Source of the DNA: Globodera rostochiensis
Taxonomy: Eukaryota; Nematoda; Chromadorea; Rhabditida; Heteroderidae
Direction: 5' to 3'
Assembly: GCA_018350325.1 (NCBI GenBank)
Contig: JAEVLN010000008.1
Location: 1,984,001 to 2,048,000 of the forward strand
DNA: 64,000 bases
Positions 1-10,292 of this stretch are shown in pieces. The notes beneath the pieces are model-generated. The model was given only the letters and a program-made list of their open reading frames with translations. It was not told the DNA's origin and made no database searches. The first letter of the stretch is position 1; the number at the start of each line of letters is the position of its first letter. A program made the position numbers and the translations under genes.

Positions 1-677
1 ACGACAGGGCAAACTTATTCAACTCCAAATTTTGGGCGACATCCCTAATTCATACCCAAACTAAACGCAATGGCCAGAAAAAAGTCATCCTCAATGAACG
101 TTTCGCCAAAAGTCTAAATTAAATTTTTGTTTTTTAAACATTTCCATTAAAAAACCTTGTACAAATTGTAAAAGAAGTTTCCGTAGAAAGAACAGCAGAA
201 GAGAGAGATGAAAAGGAAGTAGAAAGTGGACGACTGGAGCATTTGCCGGGTGTTTAGCGAAACCGGGGGGCCCTGTGATGTTTTGTGACAGTCATTGGAA
301 TTGGGACGGGAACCCCGTCGATACTCGGGACAGAGTAATTAGAGAAAAATGGCCATTTTTGGAAGCCAATAATTGTGGGTAAGATAATGTGCCGCCCCCG
401 GGTACGCTTTATCCTAATCTTTTAAATTTTAGTACTATTCAAAAGCTCTGCCTTAAGAAATTTTTGCAAGTGTAAGCTAATCGATCAATAGCTTGCAAAA
501 ATGTTACAGACTTAATGAAGCATTTAGTCCGCTTAATCATTAATTCTACAGCTTTAAGCTTTTGAATGTTACTAATTTGTAAAATTTTGTCAAAGAAAGG
601 AGTTATGAGGTTTGAAAGGCGTCGGAAGTTGCTTGGGGGGGGGGGGGTTCCGGCCGCCCCACCCTCTGCTGCGCGAC
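1..677. other. AT-rich flank, no gene resolved
   Basis: Mostly AT-rich sequence with a run of ten or more G around 636-647. I see no reading frame with convincing splice signals or family resemblance here. The following minus-strand exon (678-779) would continue toward this end, so the segment may hold the 3' part of that gene. Confidence 0.4.
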
Positions 678-779
678 CTGCTTGCCAATCTCCAACTCAT
701 CGTCATCGGCCGCTTCGTCCGATTCGTTTGGAGGAGTGGGAAAAGAATTGGTCAACTGCTCATTGTCAGGCAAACTGTC
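678..779 (-). CDS. Isolated acidic exon, possible C-terminal tail
   Basis: On the minus strand a 102-nt, 34-codon open stretch is bounded by an acceptor-like TTTAG upstream and a GTCGCG donor-like sequence downstream. It encodes an acidic, hydrophilic peptide beginning DSLPDNEQLTNSF and rich in Asp and Glu. It lies downstream of the MFS transporter on the same strand and could be its cytoplasmic C-terminal tail. No transmembrane exons link the two, and the stretch 780-1315 gives competing short frames on both strands. It may equally belong to another gene. I do not recognise it. Confidence 0.25.
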
Positions 780-1315
780 CTAAATCGTTTTTGTTGCTAA
801 ATGTAAAATGTTAGTATTTTTCTTCTGAAATTACTAATTACTTCAAAATTATTTTAGTTAAGAAGCGTTTAGGGGTAATTGCAGAAGCGGAAAAGCCTTT
901 GAAGCTTTTATATCCTCGCCTTTTTGTGCCCTTGGTCGTCATCGCTGTTATCCTGCTGGTCAGCAGCTGTTGCGAGTCTTTAAATGGCCATGTTGAGGCC
1001 TATCCGTTTCTCGAGGGGACAAACCGAGAATATTGATAACGCCCAAAACGTTCCACCCGTTGAAGGCCCATTTTGGCACTGGCCCATCCGGAGGAAAGCA
1101 GTGGGGAGCGATTGGCGGCCAACCAGTGACTGCGTTTCTTGGAGAGCCAAGCCATGTCAATCAGAGAGGTCGTATCCTGGGCCAAAAAGCGTCGGGCAAA
1201 CTGAATGAGCGGATCGACGGTTATAAGAACAGAAATTGGGGAAGGTTATTGGGGGAATTGGATGAACAAATGTAAGGGTTAAGGAGCGACGAAGGTGAGG
1301 AAGTGGAACAAATGC

Positions 1316-2305
1316 TCAATTGGACAAACCGACCTCCTCCGGAGGATCGCAGATGAACACCAGCCCAATGCACTGCATGAAGAAGTAGACAATGGCCAAC
1401 GTGTTGAACAACCCGGGAACCCTCATCCTAAATGAAGTCAATTGAAATACGATAATGTTCGTGATTGACTCGCAGCAAGTGCTGGTCGTTGAAGTATCCG
1501 TCCTTATTAGCCGCCACATTCGTCGGGTTCACAATTCGCGTTTGAATGGGCGCGAAAATGGAGGACGAAATGCCGAACCCGGCGGCGACTATGCCCGACC
1601 CGAGGCCGACCATTTGAGGGGCCCAGTTGATCACGCAGGAGACCGCGATTACGTACTGGACAAATGAGAGAACATTTTCGAATGTAACAGTTACTCACAG
1701 CAATTCCCTGGCCCAGTCCGAACATCAGCCCGTAAGTGAACAGAAAGCCGTAATAGGAGTGTTGGATTGTCCAAGAGGAGAGGAATACCCCAAAACTGCA
1801 AAAATCAATTTCAAATCATAAAATCTTTTTATATAATAATATAAATTCGGAGAACACTGGCTTTTAAACCCGTTCTTTACCGGACCTTTATTTGAATTCG
1901 CTCACCACATTGTGAAGCAGCCAATGGTAGCGGCCAACCGGGGCCCCATTTTTTTGGACAGAAACCCCCCGATGACCATTGCTAGCGGAAAACACCCTGA
2001 CCATGGAAAATGGTCGATTTAATTTGCCTTTAAGATGACCAAACCTTGAAAAGTCGGGACCCAAATCAAATGCTCAATCTTTATTGTTGGATCAGTGAAA
2101 TTGCGCATGTAGGAAGCCATATAAGGGAGCATGTTTCCTGTTTTTATCTCTTAGACAACGAAAAATGACAATTTTAACCAAAAGTGTGGTAAGTGCCAAT
2201 GCTGAGATGAATCATAACCGCACCAAAGATGACCAAAGAAATCCGGGTCCGCGGCCTCAGGCGGGTCAGATACCGTGCGATCGGATCAGAGTCGATGTTC
2301 GCCAT
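1316..2305 (-). CDS. MFS transporter, oxalate/formate-antiporter-like, N-terminal half
   Basis: Major facilitator superfamily carrier resembling the oxalate:formate/monocarboxylate-like group found in animals; the substrate is unknown. The start at 2305 opens a short hydrophilic lead (MANIDSDPIARYL) and then TM1 (VIFGAVMIHLSIGTY). Later exons give GNMLPYMASYMRN, the gating-loop-like GGFLSKKMGPRLAATIGC, a TM run ending YGLMFGLGQGIA, and GLGSGIVAAGFGISSSIF followed by the family-typical IQTRIVNP. A last hydrophobic exon (GLFNTLAIVYFFMQCIG) ends at a stop at 1316-1318. Five introns of about 40-115 nt separate the exons; the junction near 1425-1475 lacks a clean GT donor in frame. Only about six membrane segments are visible where the family has twelve, so the gene is either truncated or its second half was not recognised. 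Confidence 0.7.
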
Positions 2306-3454
2306 TATTTTGTCAGAGAATCGCAAGCGATGGATGGGCTAAGACGGACGAATAATGCGAGAAAATTGCATCAAAACCTCGTGGTCGGGCTATCTGACTG
2401 AGGAGGGGCGAGCAGTACAATCAACAACACTCAGCAGCACCCATGACAATTTGAAAGGTTTGATTGGTCGATGTGTCTGAAGCAATAAATCGTTCGGACG
2501 CCGGAGATCAGCTCACGTCGAAGAGGAGCAGGGGAATGGCAATTCGACGCGTTTCGGTTGACGACCAGCAGCGCAAATAGACTTTGGTTGGTTATGCGAA
2601 ATCAAATGTAAAAGAAATTGGATTGGGATGTTTGAGGCATATGAATAATTGCAGAATGTTAGTGATTGGTGGGTGGGCGACGGGGGGAGGGGGTGGAACC
2701 ATCTCCGATCGTTCGGCCGATCGACCGGTTACCATCCTTCTTCCGAGTTGATCGATCGGCGAGTCCATTTGTTGTTTTTGGGGTTTGGTAAAAGGTGCTT
2801 CAACATTATTAGAATAGCAGAGATAAACTGTCGGGTCAACTTTTTAGCATAATGTCCCAAAGCAATTTAATTTTTTAATTATTTTACGTATCTCCAAGTT
2901 AAGCAAAACTGTCATTGTAATGGATTAAATGAAAACGAGGAATTGGATAGACTTTTGGATGGTGGACGAAGGATGTTCTGTCAAATGCATGAGAAAGTAA
3001 TTGGAAATGAAAAAATTGAAGTAAATTTTAGTGGAAAGGGAGGGGGAACATAAACACTTACAAATAGATCATTAAAGTAACTAAAACCTTCACACCTTAA
3101 TCATTCGGCGTCCTTTGATTCGTCCATTGCCCCCCCCCGGGCGAGACATTTAAAAAGTAATTATTTAAATGACTGGGCTCTAATTTGGAACCGATTATTT
3201 AAGTCAAATTCCATTTATTTCGTGTTTTTTTTGTCTCAAAAGTCTTGGTAAAAAATGTTGGTTTTTTTGTTTTGTTTTTAAATTAATTTTCTCTAAATTT
3301 TCCTTAAGGGCGAGGGTCAACTCAAAATTTTGTGGAAACATTCCATAAGTCAAAAAAGTAGGTTTTTAAATAATTTATTTACTTTTCATAAAAAACAATT
3401 CATTATTGCTCGTAAAACGGTATAACATATAGACTCATTAAAAAATCTTCGCTG
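2306..3454. other. Intergenic, AT-rich
   Basis: Between the MFS start and the end of the GPCR gene. It contains scattered short frames, T-rich runs around 3220-3300 and a C-run near 3130. It probably includes the promoter of the minus-strand MFS gene at its left end. No conserved coding or RNA feature seen. Confidence 0.5.
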
Positions 3455-5889
3455 TCAGCTGGTTTGATCCGTTAGAGTTGGTCGTGGAAGTGGCTGTCCC
3501 TGCTGCAGAGGTTCTTGCAGTGGATGCCCGTTGTGTTGCGGGGACTGCTCCTTCTCAGCGACGTCCGATGTGACGTTTGGCGTGAGTTTGCCCTCGACCA
3601 CTGCTCGGCAATGCTTATCTGGCCTGAGTTTATGATCTGATCCTTCCAAAGGAAATCAATACAAACAAGGCTGATCTGCCAGCTCGACCGACCCCCCGGG
3701 CTCGGTCCTCTGGCCCTCATCTGTCGCCAAATGACTGTTACGACTCCTTCTGCTCCCCCGCGAACTCCGGTCGGACCCATTCCGGATCGTCAGAATTGTT
3801 TTGTTGCTTCCCGACCAAAAATATTGCGTGGTTCATTACATTTTGCTGCCTTGGGGTCACCTGCTGTTGGGCATGCTGGAGATTGTCCGCAGTGTGTGTC
3901 CACTGCTCACCCGCTCATACACCGCACTCCACCCGCTGCATTTTAGCACTTGAAGACAAACTCTTCGAATGTCTTAAAATTGTTGTAGAAAGATTGTGTT
4001 CGGTGATTTGTTTACCTGGATTTATAAGGCAATAAAGGTAAAAGTTGAGGGCAAATTTGGTAATTTCCAACAAATTCGAGGCGGATCGGAATATCTGTGT
4101 CAAATGATTAGCCAATTCATTTCAATTTTTGCGTCACCGTACCCCAAAGAAAGGGTTAAAATAGCAGCCATCCCACCTGAAATGGCAGCGATTGGCTTTG
4201 CTGATCGGAGATGAAAATGGTCACTGGAGCCTGAAAAGATCAAAAGGGGCGAAAATGCAAAGACAAAAGTGCCATAATTTTGGCACCAACCGCCGGAATG
4301 GTGCAGAGGAAGAAAATGACGGTGATGGCAAACAGAACGGTGAACAGCCGCTTTTCCTCCTGCAAATGCCCGCATTTTCCCCTTCACTTTCACCCGACCA
4401 TTAGACCTTTTCGCTTTTCTCAACGACGGCCTTCCGATGAAAGGATTGGCTGGACAGGGATAATCGGTCCTTCTTGTTGCTCCTCAACCACAAAACTTTT
4501 GTAAATTTTAACTCCAATAGGCCACCTGTAGGTGATGAGGATGTTCACATTGAAGTAGGCGATCAGCACGAACGGCAGAAGTCGGGTGAGGAACTCGCGA
4601 ACCCACTCGTAAATGTGGAACCACGGGGTGTCCATGGGACGGTCGCAAATTACCAAAGAGCATCTGAGAATTCCTGGAGGAATCTGAATGGGTGGAGGTA
4701 AAATCAAATCACATAATTAAGCGATAACACCTTGTAGATGACCCTTTTTAATGCCCAAGGAGCATAGATGCCAAAGTTTGCGAGAAAAGCCAACGTGAAC
4801 AGACAGTAGACGAACCTGCGATCCATTTGGGCCGTACTCTGACCAATTACAAATTCCAATACAAAAAACTTTTAATGATTGTTGTGTCCGAGCCGTAGCC
4901 CATTTGATCAATGGGCTACACGTACAACAGACACAAACAACGGTGATTGGTTGTTGTACCCAATTCTTTTTAATGCTTACCGAACGTAAAGGATAACAGA
5001 CGGCACGGAATTGGTAGAGAGTTAGCAGAACGACCACCCAAACACTGGCACCCTGAGATAAAGAGAAGCAATTTCTTGGCATCGAAGCGTTACTTACCAT
5101 CAAAGCATTGGCCTTAAGCAAAAGGAAAGAAGCATTTGGAGGGAAAGCGCGAAAAAATCATTCATTTTGACCAACCAATGGGAAAGCGATATGCGCGTAA
5201 TAAATAGCGGCCGGTCGGGAACAGAAACGGTAGTCCAAAATCCACAGTATCGGCGGGATGACGGAAAGTTGGGCGAGCTGACAAATTAAAATTTAAAAAG
5301 AAAATTGGAACAAAAGAAACCAAATCGATGACCGCCAGAAAGGTCAGGAAGATGTAAATGTCCTTCCGCTTCAGGGAGGGGTGTGTCAGCGTGACGACGG
5401 TCAGCAGGTCGCCCACAACGCCAATTCCTTTGATCAAATTGCGACATCAGCGGAATTTACAAAGAAAGTCAAAGCCCGGAAATTCCTTGTCCTACGGCGG
5501 GAGGTCATAAATGAAACTGAGCTGAAAATCAATTCCAGGCTTTAACTTTGCCTAGGGGGGCAGGCGCCCAGCAAATCGAAATTCAGCCTCAATTAAACAG
5601 TTTAATCGGCTAAATCAACCGATGATAAGCGGGGCTATGTAGATGTAGATGAGCCAATTCAGCCTCGACACATTTTCGTGCTCCGTGCCGTTCATCTGCT
5701 GAATATTTGCATTATTAAATTAAATGAGTGCCTTTTCGAATTGTTCCAACAATCCTACCGAACTATTCACAAGCCAATGCTCAGTGATGGCTTCGTTTTT
5801 CATCTCCATTAACCGTTTGCAAACGGATAACATTTGTTTTAGGGCTTTTACAATGTCTGTCTGGCAATGTTCAAGCAATTCGGCACTTT
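3455..5889 (-). CDS. Rhodopsin-class GPCR, neuropeptide (FMRFamide)-receptor-like; 5' end incomplete
   Basis: Seven-transmembrane receptor assembled from about ten small exons. An extracellular exon (5889-5772) carrying CQTDIVKAL joins one with glycosylation sequons NSS, NGT and NVS (about 5695). TM1-TM2 read IGVVGDLLTVVTLTHP then KDIYIFLTFLAVIDLVSF. TM3 reads ANALM-GASVWVVVLLTLYQF followed by RAVCYPLR, with YQF in place of DRY. TM4 is FVYCLFTLAFLANFGIYAPW, TM5 EFLTRLLPFVLIAYFNV, TM6 FTVLFAITVIFFLCTIPAVG, and TM7 ALNFYLYCLINP followed by DIRRVCLQVLKC, a usual helix-8 start. The cytoplasmic tail is hydrophilic and appears to end at 3455, though tail junctions are uncertain. The pattern matches nematode peptide receptors of the FMRFamide/dromyosuppressin-like type; the ligand cannot be told. 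The initiator methionine was not located upstream of 5889. Confidence 0.75.
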
Positions 5890-6260
5890 CTGAATAAGCC
5901 AAAATATATACTTAATATTATGAATTAAAAATGTTTTAATTAATTTTTCTAAATTGTTTGAAAAGCAAAATAAGAGAGACATTTTTGTCATAATCAATGA
6001 TAATAAAGACATATTACAAAATTTATATTTATTTTCATATTCGTAAAATGCTTTGTGGCTGAATAAGCGTAAAATGAACGGAGAGGAGAGAGAACAAAAA
6101 AATGCTGCTCTTCAGAATTCAAAATAATTGGCACTTTTTGATGCCGAGTGGTGTACATAAAGAGGGGAAATGGGAAGAGCATAAGGGAGAGAGGGAAGGA
6201 AGTAAATTAATCATCGACGGAAGAAGAAGAAAAAAGGTACAAGCATAAGGATGAACAGCG
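5890..6260. other. AT-rich 5' flank of the GPCR gene
   Basis: Low-complexity AT-rich sequence between the first recognised GPCR exon and the C-rich satellite. It probably holds the GPCR start exon and promoter. I could not choose a start codon. Confidence 0.35.
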
Positions 6261-7523
6261 GGGGCTCCCCCCCCCCCCCTTAGCCCCCCCCCTTTAGCCC
6301 CCCTCTTAGCCTCCCCCTCTAGCCCCCTCCCCTTACCCCCTTCCCCCCCCCCCCCCTTAGCCCACCCCCTCCCCTAGCCCTCCCGCCCCCTTAGTTTCCC
6401 TCCCCTAGCCCCCCTCTTAGCCTCCCCCCCTTAGCCTCCTCCCCTTAGCCCCCTCCCCCCCCCCCTTAGCCCACCCCTCCCCTAGCCCCCGCCCCCTTAG
6501 TCCCCCTCCCCTTAGCCTCCCTCCCCTTAGCCCCCCTCTTAGCTCCCCTCTTAGCCTCCCCCCCTAGCCCCCTCCCCTTAGCCCCTCCCCCCCCCCTTAG
6601 CCCACCCCTCCCCTAGCCCTCCCACCCCCTTAGTTTCCCTCCCTTAGCCCCCCTCTTAGCCTCCCCCCCTTAGCCCCCTCCCCTTAGCCCCCTCCCCCCC
6701 GCTTAGCCCACCCCTCCCCTAGCCCCCGCCCCCTTAGTCCCCCTCCCCTTAGCCTCCCTCCCCTTAGCCCCCCTCTTAGCCCCCCTCTTAGCCTCCCCCC
6801 TAGCCCCCTCCCCTTAGCCCCTCCCCCCCCCCTTAGCCCACCCCTCCCCTAGCCCCCCCCCGCCCCCCTTAGTCCCCCCCCCTTAGCCTCCCCCCCTTAG
6901 CCCCCCTCTTAGCCCCCCTCTTAGCCTCCCCCCCTAGCCCCTCCCGTTAGCCCCCTCCCCCCCCCCTTAGCCCACCCCTCCCCTAGCCCCCCCCGCCCCT
7001 TAGTTTCCCTCCCCTTAGCCCCCCTCCCTTAGCCCCCTCGCCTTAGCCCCCCTCTAGCCCCCCTCTTAGCCTCCCCCCCTAGCCCCCTCCCGTTAGCCCC
7101 CTCCCCCCCCCTTACCCACCCCTCCCCTAGCCCCCCCCGCCCCCTTAGTTTCCCTCCCCTTAGCCCCCCTCCCCTTAGCCCCCCTCTTAGCCCCCCTCTT
7201 AGCCTCCCCCCTAGCCCCCTCCCCTTAGCCCCTCCCCCCCCCCCCCTTAGCCCACCCCTCCCCTAGCCCCCCCCCGCCCCCCTTAGTCCCCTCCCCTTAG
7301 CCTCCCCCCCTTAGCCCCCCTCTTAGCCCCCCTCTTAGCCTCCCCCCCTACCCCCTCCCGTTAGCCCCCTCCCCCCCCCTTAGCCCACCCCTCCCCTAGC
7401 CCCCCCCGCCCCTTAGTTTCCCTCCCCTTAGCCCCCCTCCCTTAGCCCCCTCGCCTTAGCCCCCCTCTAGCCCCTCTCCCTTAGCCCCTCCCCTAAGCCC
7501 CCCCTTAGCCCCCCCTTAGCCCT
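6261..7523. repeat. C-rich satellite with CCTTAG-type units
   Basis: About 1.26 kb almost free of A, built of runs of 4-14 C separated by TTAG, CTAG or CTCTTAG. A higher-order unit is visible: the block CTTAGCCCACCCCTCCCC recurs near 6357, 6467, 6597, 6706, 6833, 6967, 7111, 7246 and 7379, roughly every 110-145 bp, each time followed by a GCCCC(C)TTAG(T) segment. The G-rich complement has many G4-competent runs. It is not the nematode telomere repeat, whose C-rich strand is GCCTAA. Confidence 0.95.
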
Positions 7524-8729
7524 ATCATCGACTGCTGAAGTGAATCTGTGCCAGACTATGCGGCAAAATGTTTTGTTTTTGTCGGATTATCCAATTTTCG
7601 GCTTCCACAGAGTGTCTTCTTTCTTTCGCGGACAATTCGACTCCTCCTCTCTTTCTTACCCAGCGGGCGGTTCATTTCCTGGAGCGGATTGTGGAAAAAG
7701 GCGTGAAAAATGAGAGTGAATTTTGATGGAGTTGGGAGGGATTACGTAGGGGGGGGGGGAGGGGGATGGCACACCCACCCGCCCGGTCAAGTGTCCGTCC
7801 GTCCAAATTGCATTTGAACACGGACGGGGAGGCGGGGGGGAGGGAGGCGGGGGCGATACGTCTTCTCTTTCCCAGCAGTTCACTTGTACTATACTTATTT
7901 CCACTCTAACATCGTCGCGTCCGCACTAATCAGAATTGCAATGTAAGAAATAAACAAATTCGGGTGGGCGAAAGGAAAGGCGGGCAGTGAATTGTTTCTT
8001 TAAAATAACCCAGCGGTTAAAGTGAATAATTAAAGGGAGTAATCTACTCTAATTAGTAATTACCCACTAATTGTCGGGGAGAATTGGTGGACGGACGATA
8101 ACATTTTCCCTCGGGATGGATGAACCTCTTCTTGTCCCCTTTTTCGTGATGATGTCCGTCAATAAATGATTTATTTGCACCTTTAAACTTCATTTTTGAT
8201 CTTTTCCTTCTTTCTTGACCGATTCCGACTTCTGCTGAACTCGACAGGTAAATTAATGGTATTTTGATGCCATTAGCTGCCCCATTCTTAACAAAAGGCC
8301 AATTCTGTCAATCGCCACACGCAACCGACGAGGGCCCTAAGGGGCGGTTAATGATTGGAGGAACAGAGGCAACCCCGGGGGGCAGATAGCGTCATTTGGT
8401 TGTAGAAGATGCGCCTCTCTCTGCGAGAATATGCTTTGAACGTCGCTTTTTGTAGTTTGTCCAATGTTCAAACAACCAGCACATCTCACCCCAAACCACA
8501 CTTCCAAATGAATTTATCATTCAAATTCAGATTAGCTTAGTTTGAATATAATTATTGACAAATAAAAGTAATTCTGACCAGTTTCGATAATAAAGCATTA
8601 ATTAATGTTCTAATCAGCCCAGTCCGGGTATTCTGTCGATAGCGTGCTTGAACTTCATGTACATTTGACTCACCGGATTCTCTCGAATCGCTAGAAAATG
8701 TGAAGAAACATTTTTTCTGACATTCTTTT
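7524..8729. other. Intergenic
   Basis: Contains G-rich runs at about 7750-7765 and 7830-7850. No splice-consistent coding segment seen. Short proline-rich minus-strand frames here come from the G tracts. Confidence 0.5.
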
Positions 8730-9302
8730 TCATTTCTTGCCATGATCAGCCCTGTCTATAGTTTTAGTGAGTAGAACGAGAATGACGGCAAGTAAAACCA
8801 TGATGATCAGGATGAAGACGCAGGTGAACATGGTGAAGGAGAATTGAAGCCACACCAGAGTACGGTAGAGTCCGGTACGCCTCCGATTTGCCCTCAGGGC
8901 GTCCCGCCGATCGCCTTTCTTAACTGACTGATCGTTTATTTAAACTCACTCTCTTTCTCTGCCGACCTGTGCACTCTCTTCTCCTTCCTCACTCTCTCCG
9001 TCTCCAGTGTCTCCATCGTTTGACTTGTCCAAATGCCGTCTTTCATTTCCCATTTCTCTTTGCTTTTGTGCTTCGATCGACTCCATTGGGTAAAGAAACA
9101 TTTCTGCGGGCGTGCCGGGCAGGTAATATGCTGTCGTCGCTGGAGGGCATTTGCTTGTTCCGGTGATGGCATTTTGTCTGTCTTTTGAGTGGGGAGTAAA
9201 TGTCGGCGAGGAAGGCCTTTCTTTGCCGGCGGGGGGAGACAATTGCAGCAAAGAATTGTGGGAGTTCGCTGGGGGTGAAGTTATCGTCGTATTTTTGTCC
9301 AT
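8730..9302 (-). CDS. Small single-pass membrane protein, function unknown
   Basis: From the ATG at 9302 (MDKNTTITSPPANSHN...) a hydrophilic, Ser/Thr/Pro-rich and then strongly charged N-terminal region of about 115 residues runs to near 8950. A second open segment encodes RRDALRANRRRTGLYR and then one strong hydrophobic helix (FTMFTCVFILIIMVLLAVIL), with a short tail DRADHGKK before a stop at 8730-8732. Basic residues before the helix and a short tail suggest a tail-anchored or single-pass topology with a cytoplasmic N-terminus. The join near 8925-8965 is uncertain: the obvious donor and acceptor leave an intron of only about 31 nt and do not keep frame. Not recognised. Confidence 0.45.
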
Positions 9303-9981
9303 TAGTCAGCTAATGAGCATCAACGCGATTCATGGCCAAGAATGAATTAGAGAGGTATTGGCCAAGGTGGAGATGCGCGATCTGTTGATGTGCTTGTCTT
9401 GAGATGAATTAATAGTGGAAAATGCGAGGGAAGTGTAAATAGCAACAAATTGGTGGGAAGGGACAGTTGTTTGTAGGATGATGATTGGTCGTCGATTTGT
9501 TGGCAGCCTCTGATTTAGGGTCGAATGAATGAAGAATTCGCAAATGTCCCCAATAAATCAATCACACCATCAGGTTTTGATCACTTTAAAATCGAAAAAA
9601 GTAGCCCACTCACTCAAAGAACTTTCAGTATTGTATCGATTAACAAGGGAAAGGAAAGTGGGGGGGGGGGGGGGGGGGGGTAGGGGGGGGGGATCGCTGT
9701 TGGACAGAATTGGTGGAGTGGAAGAATAATGAAGGACAATGTGAATGGTGAGGACCAAATTTTTGCTTTTTTGTTTGTCCCACCTGACAGACGGTCGGGT
9801 GAAAGTGCGTAAAGGTACATATGAGGGGGGGGGGAATCAATCCATTGATTGGTGGAGGTTTACCAAAAATAACAAAGTTAAGCCTAAAGGCCAATTTCAT
9901 CTTATGATTGCACAAACGAACAAAGTTTTCCCGAGTGATTTTGTTTTTTTCGAATTAAACAAAAATTTTGGCTATGGGAAC
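9303..9981. other. Intergenic with long G tract
   Basis: Between the membrane-protein gene and a small inverted-repeat element. Includes a 20-plus G run at 9660-9680 and further G to 9692. No coding evidence beyond frames created by the G tract. Confidence 0.5.
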
Positions 9982-10031
9982 TAGAACCCGGTAAAAGTAC
10001 GGGACGGGAATCCCGTTCCCGCCGGGCTTTA
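9982..10031. mobile_element. 50-bp hAT-type MITE remnant with 8-bp target duplication
   Basis: Begins TAGAACCCGG and ends CCGGGCTTTA, near-perfect inverted ends. The element is flanked on both sides by the identical octamer ATGGGAAC (9974-9981 and 10032-10039). The inside is a palindrome around CGGGAATCCCG. Ends and interior match the 187-bp element at 15212-15398, which also has an 8-bp duplication. An 8-bp duplication and YARNG ends are the marks of the hAT superfamily; no transposase is present. Confidence 0.8.
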
Positions 10032-10292
10032 ATGGGAACTATTAATATCTACAAACATATTCACAGCAATTGTTCATCTTTTATTTTGTTGGTTTGAACT
10101 AACTACATATAATATAAATATTATACATATAGGTAAGTATTTGTAGTCACATCAGTGAGTGATGCTCGAAAGTGTCTTGACTGATCTTCGATTCAGAAGG
10201 GAAGTGCTAAGTAAGTCTCGAGCTTAGGCTCGATCCAGGACTGGGTTCGGCAGAGCGTCAATCTCACATAATGTCTGTGTCTGTTCTACGGC

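Noticed and set aside
857..1275. Plus-strand gene with a transmembrane segment (RLFVPLVVIAVILLVSS) and a downstream glycine-rich frame
   Set aside because: The two frames abut within a few bases in different phases with no room for an intron, and the minus strand offers equally good frames. Not enough to call.
6261..7523. C-rich TTAG repeats as an interstitial nematode telomere
   Set aside because: The nematode telomere is TTAGGC/GCCTAA. Here the motif is CCCCTTAGCC with long variable C runs and no TTAGGC tandem phase.
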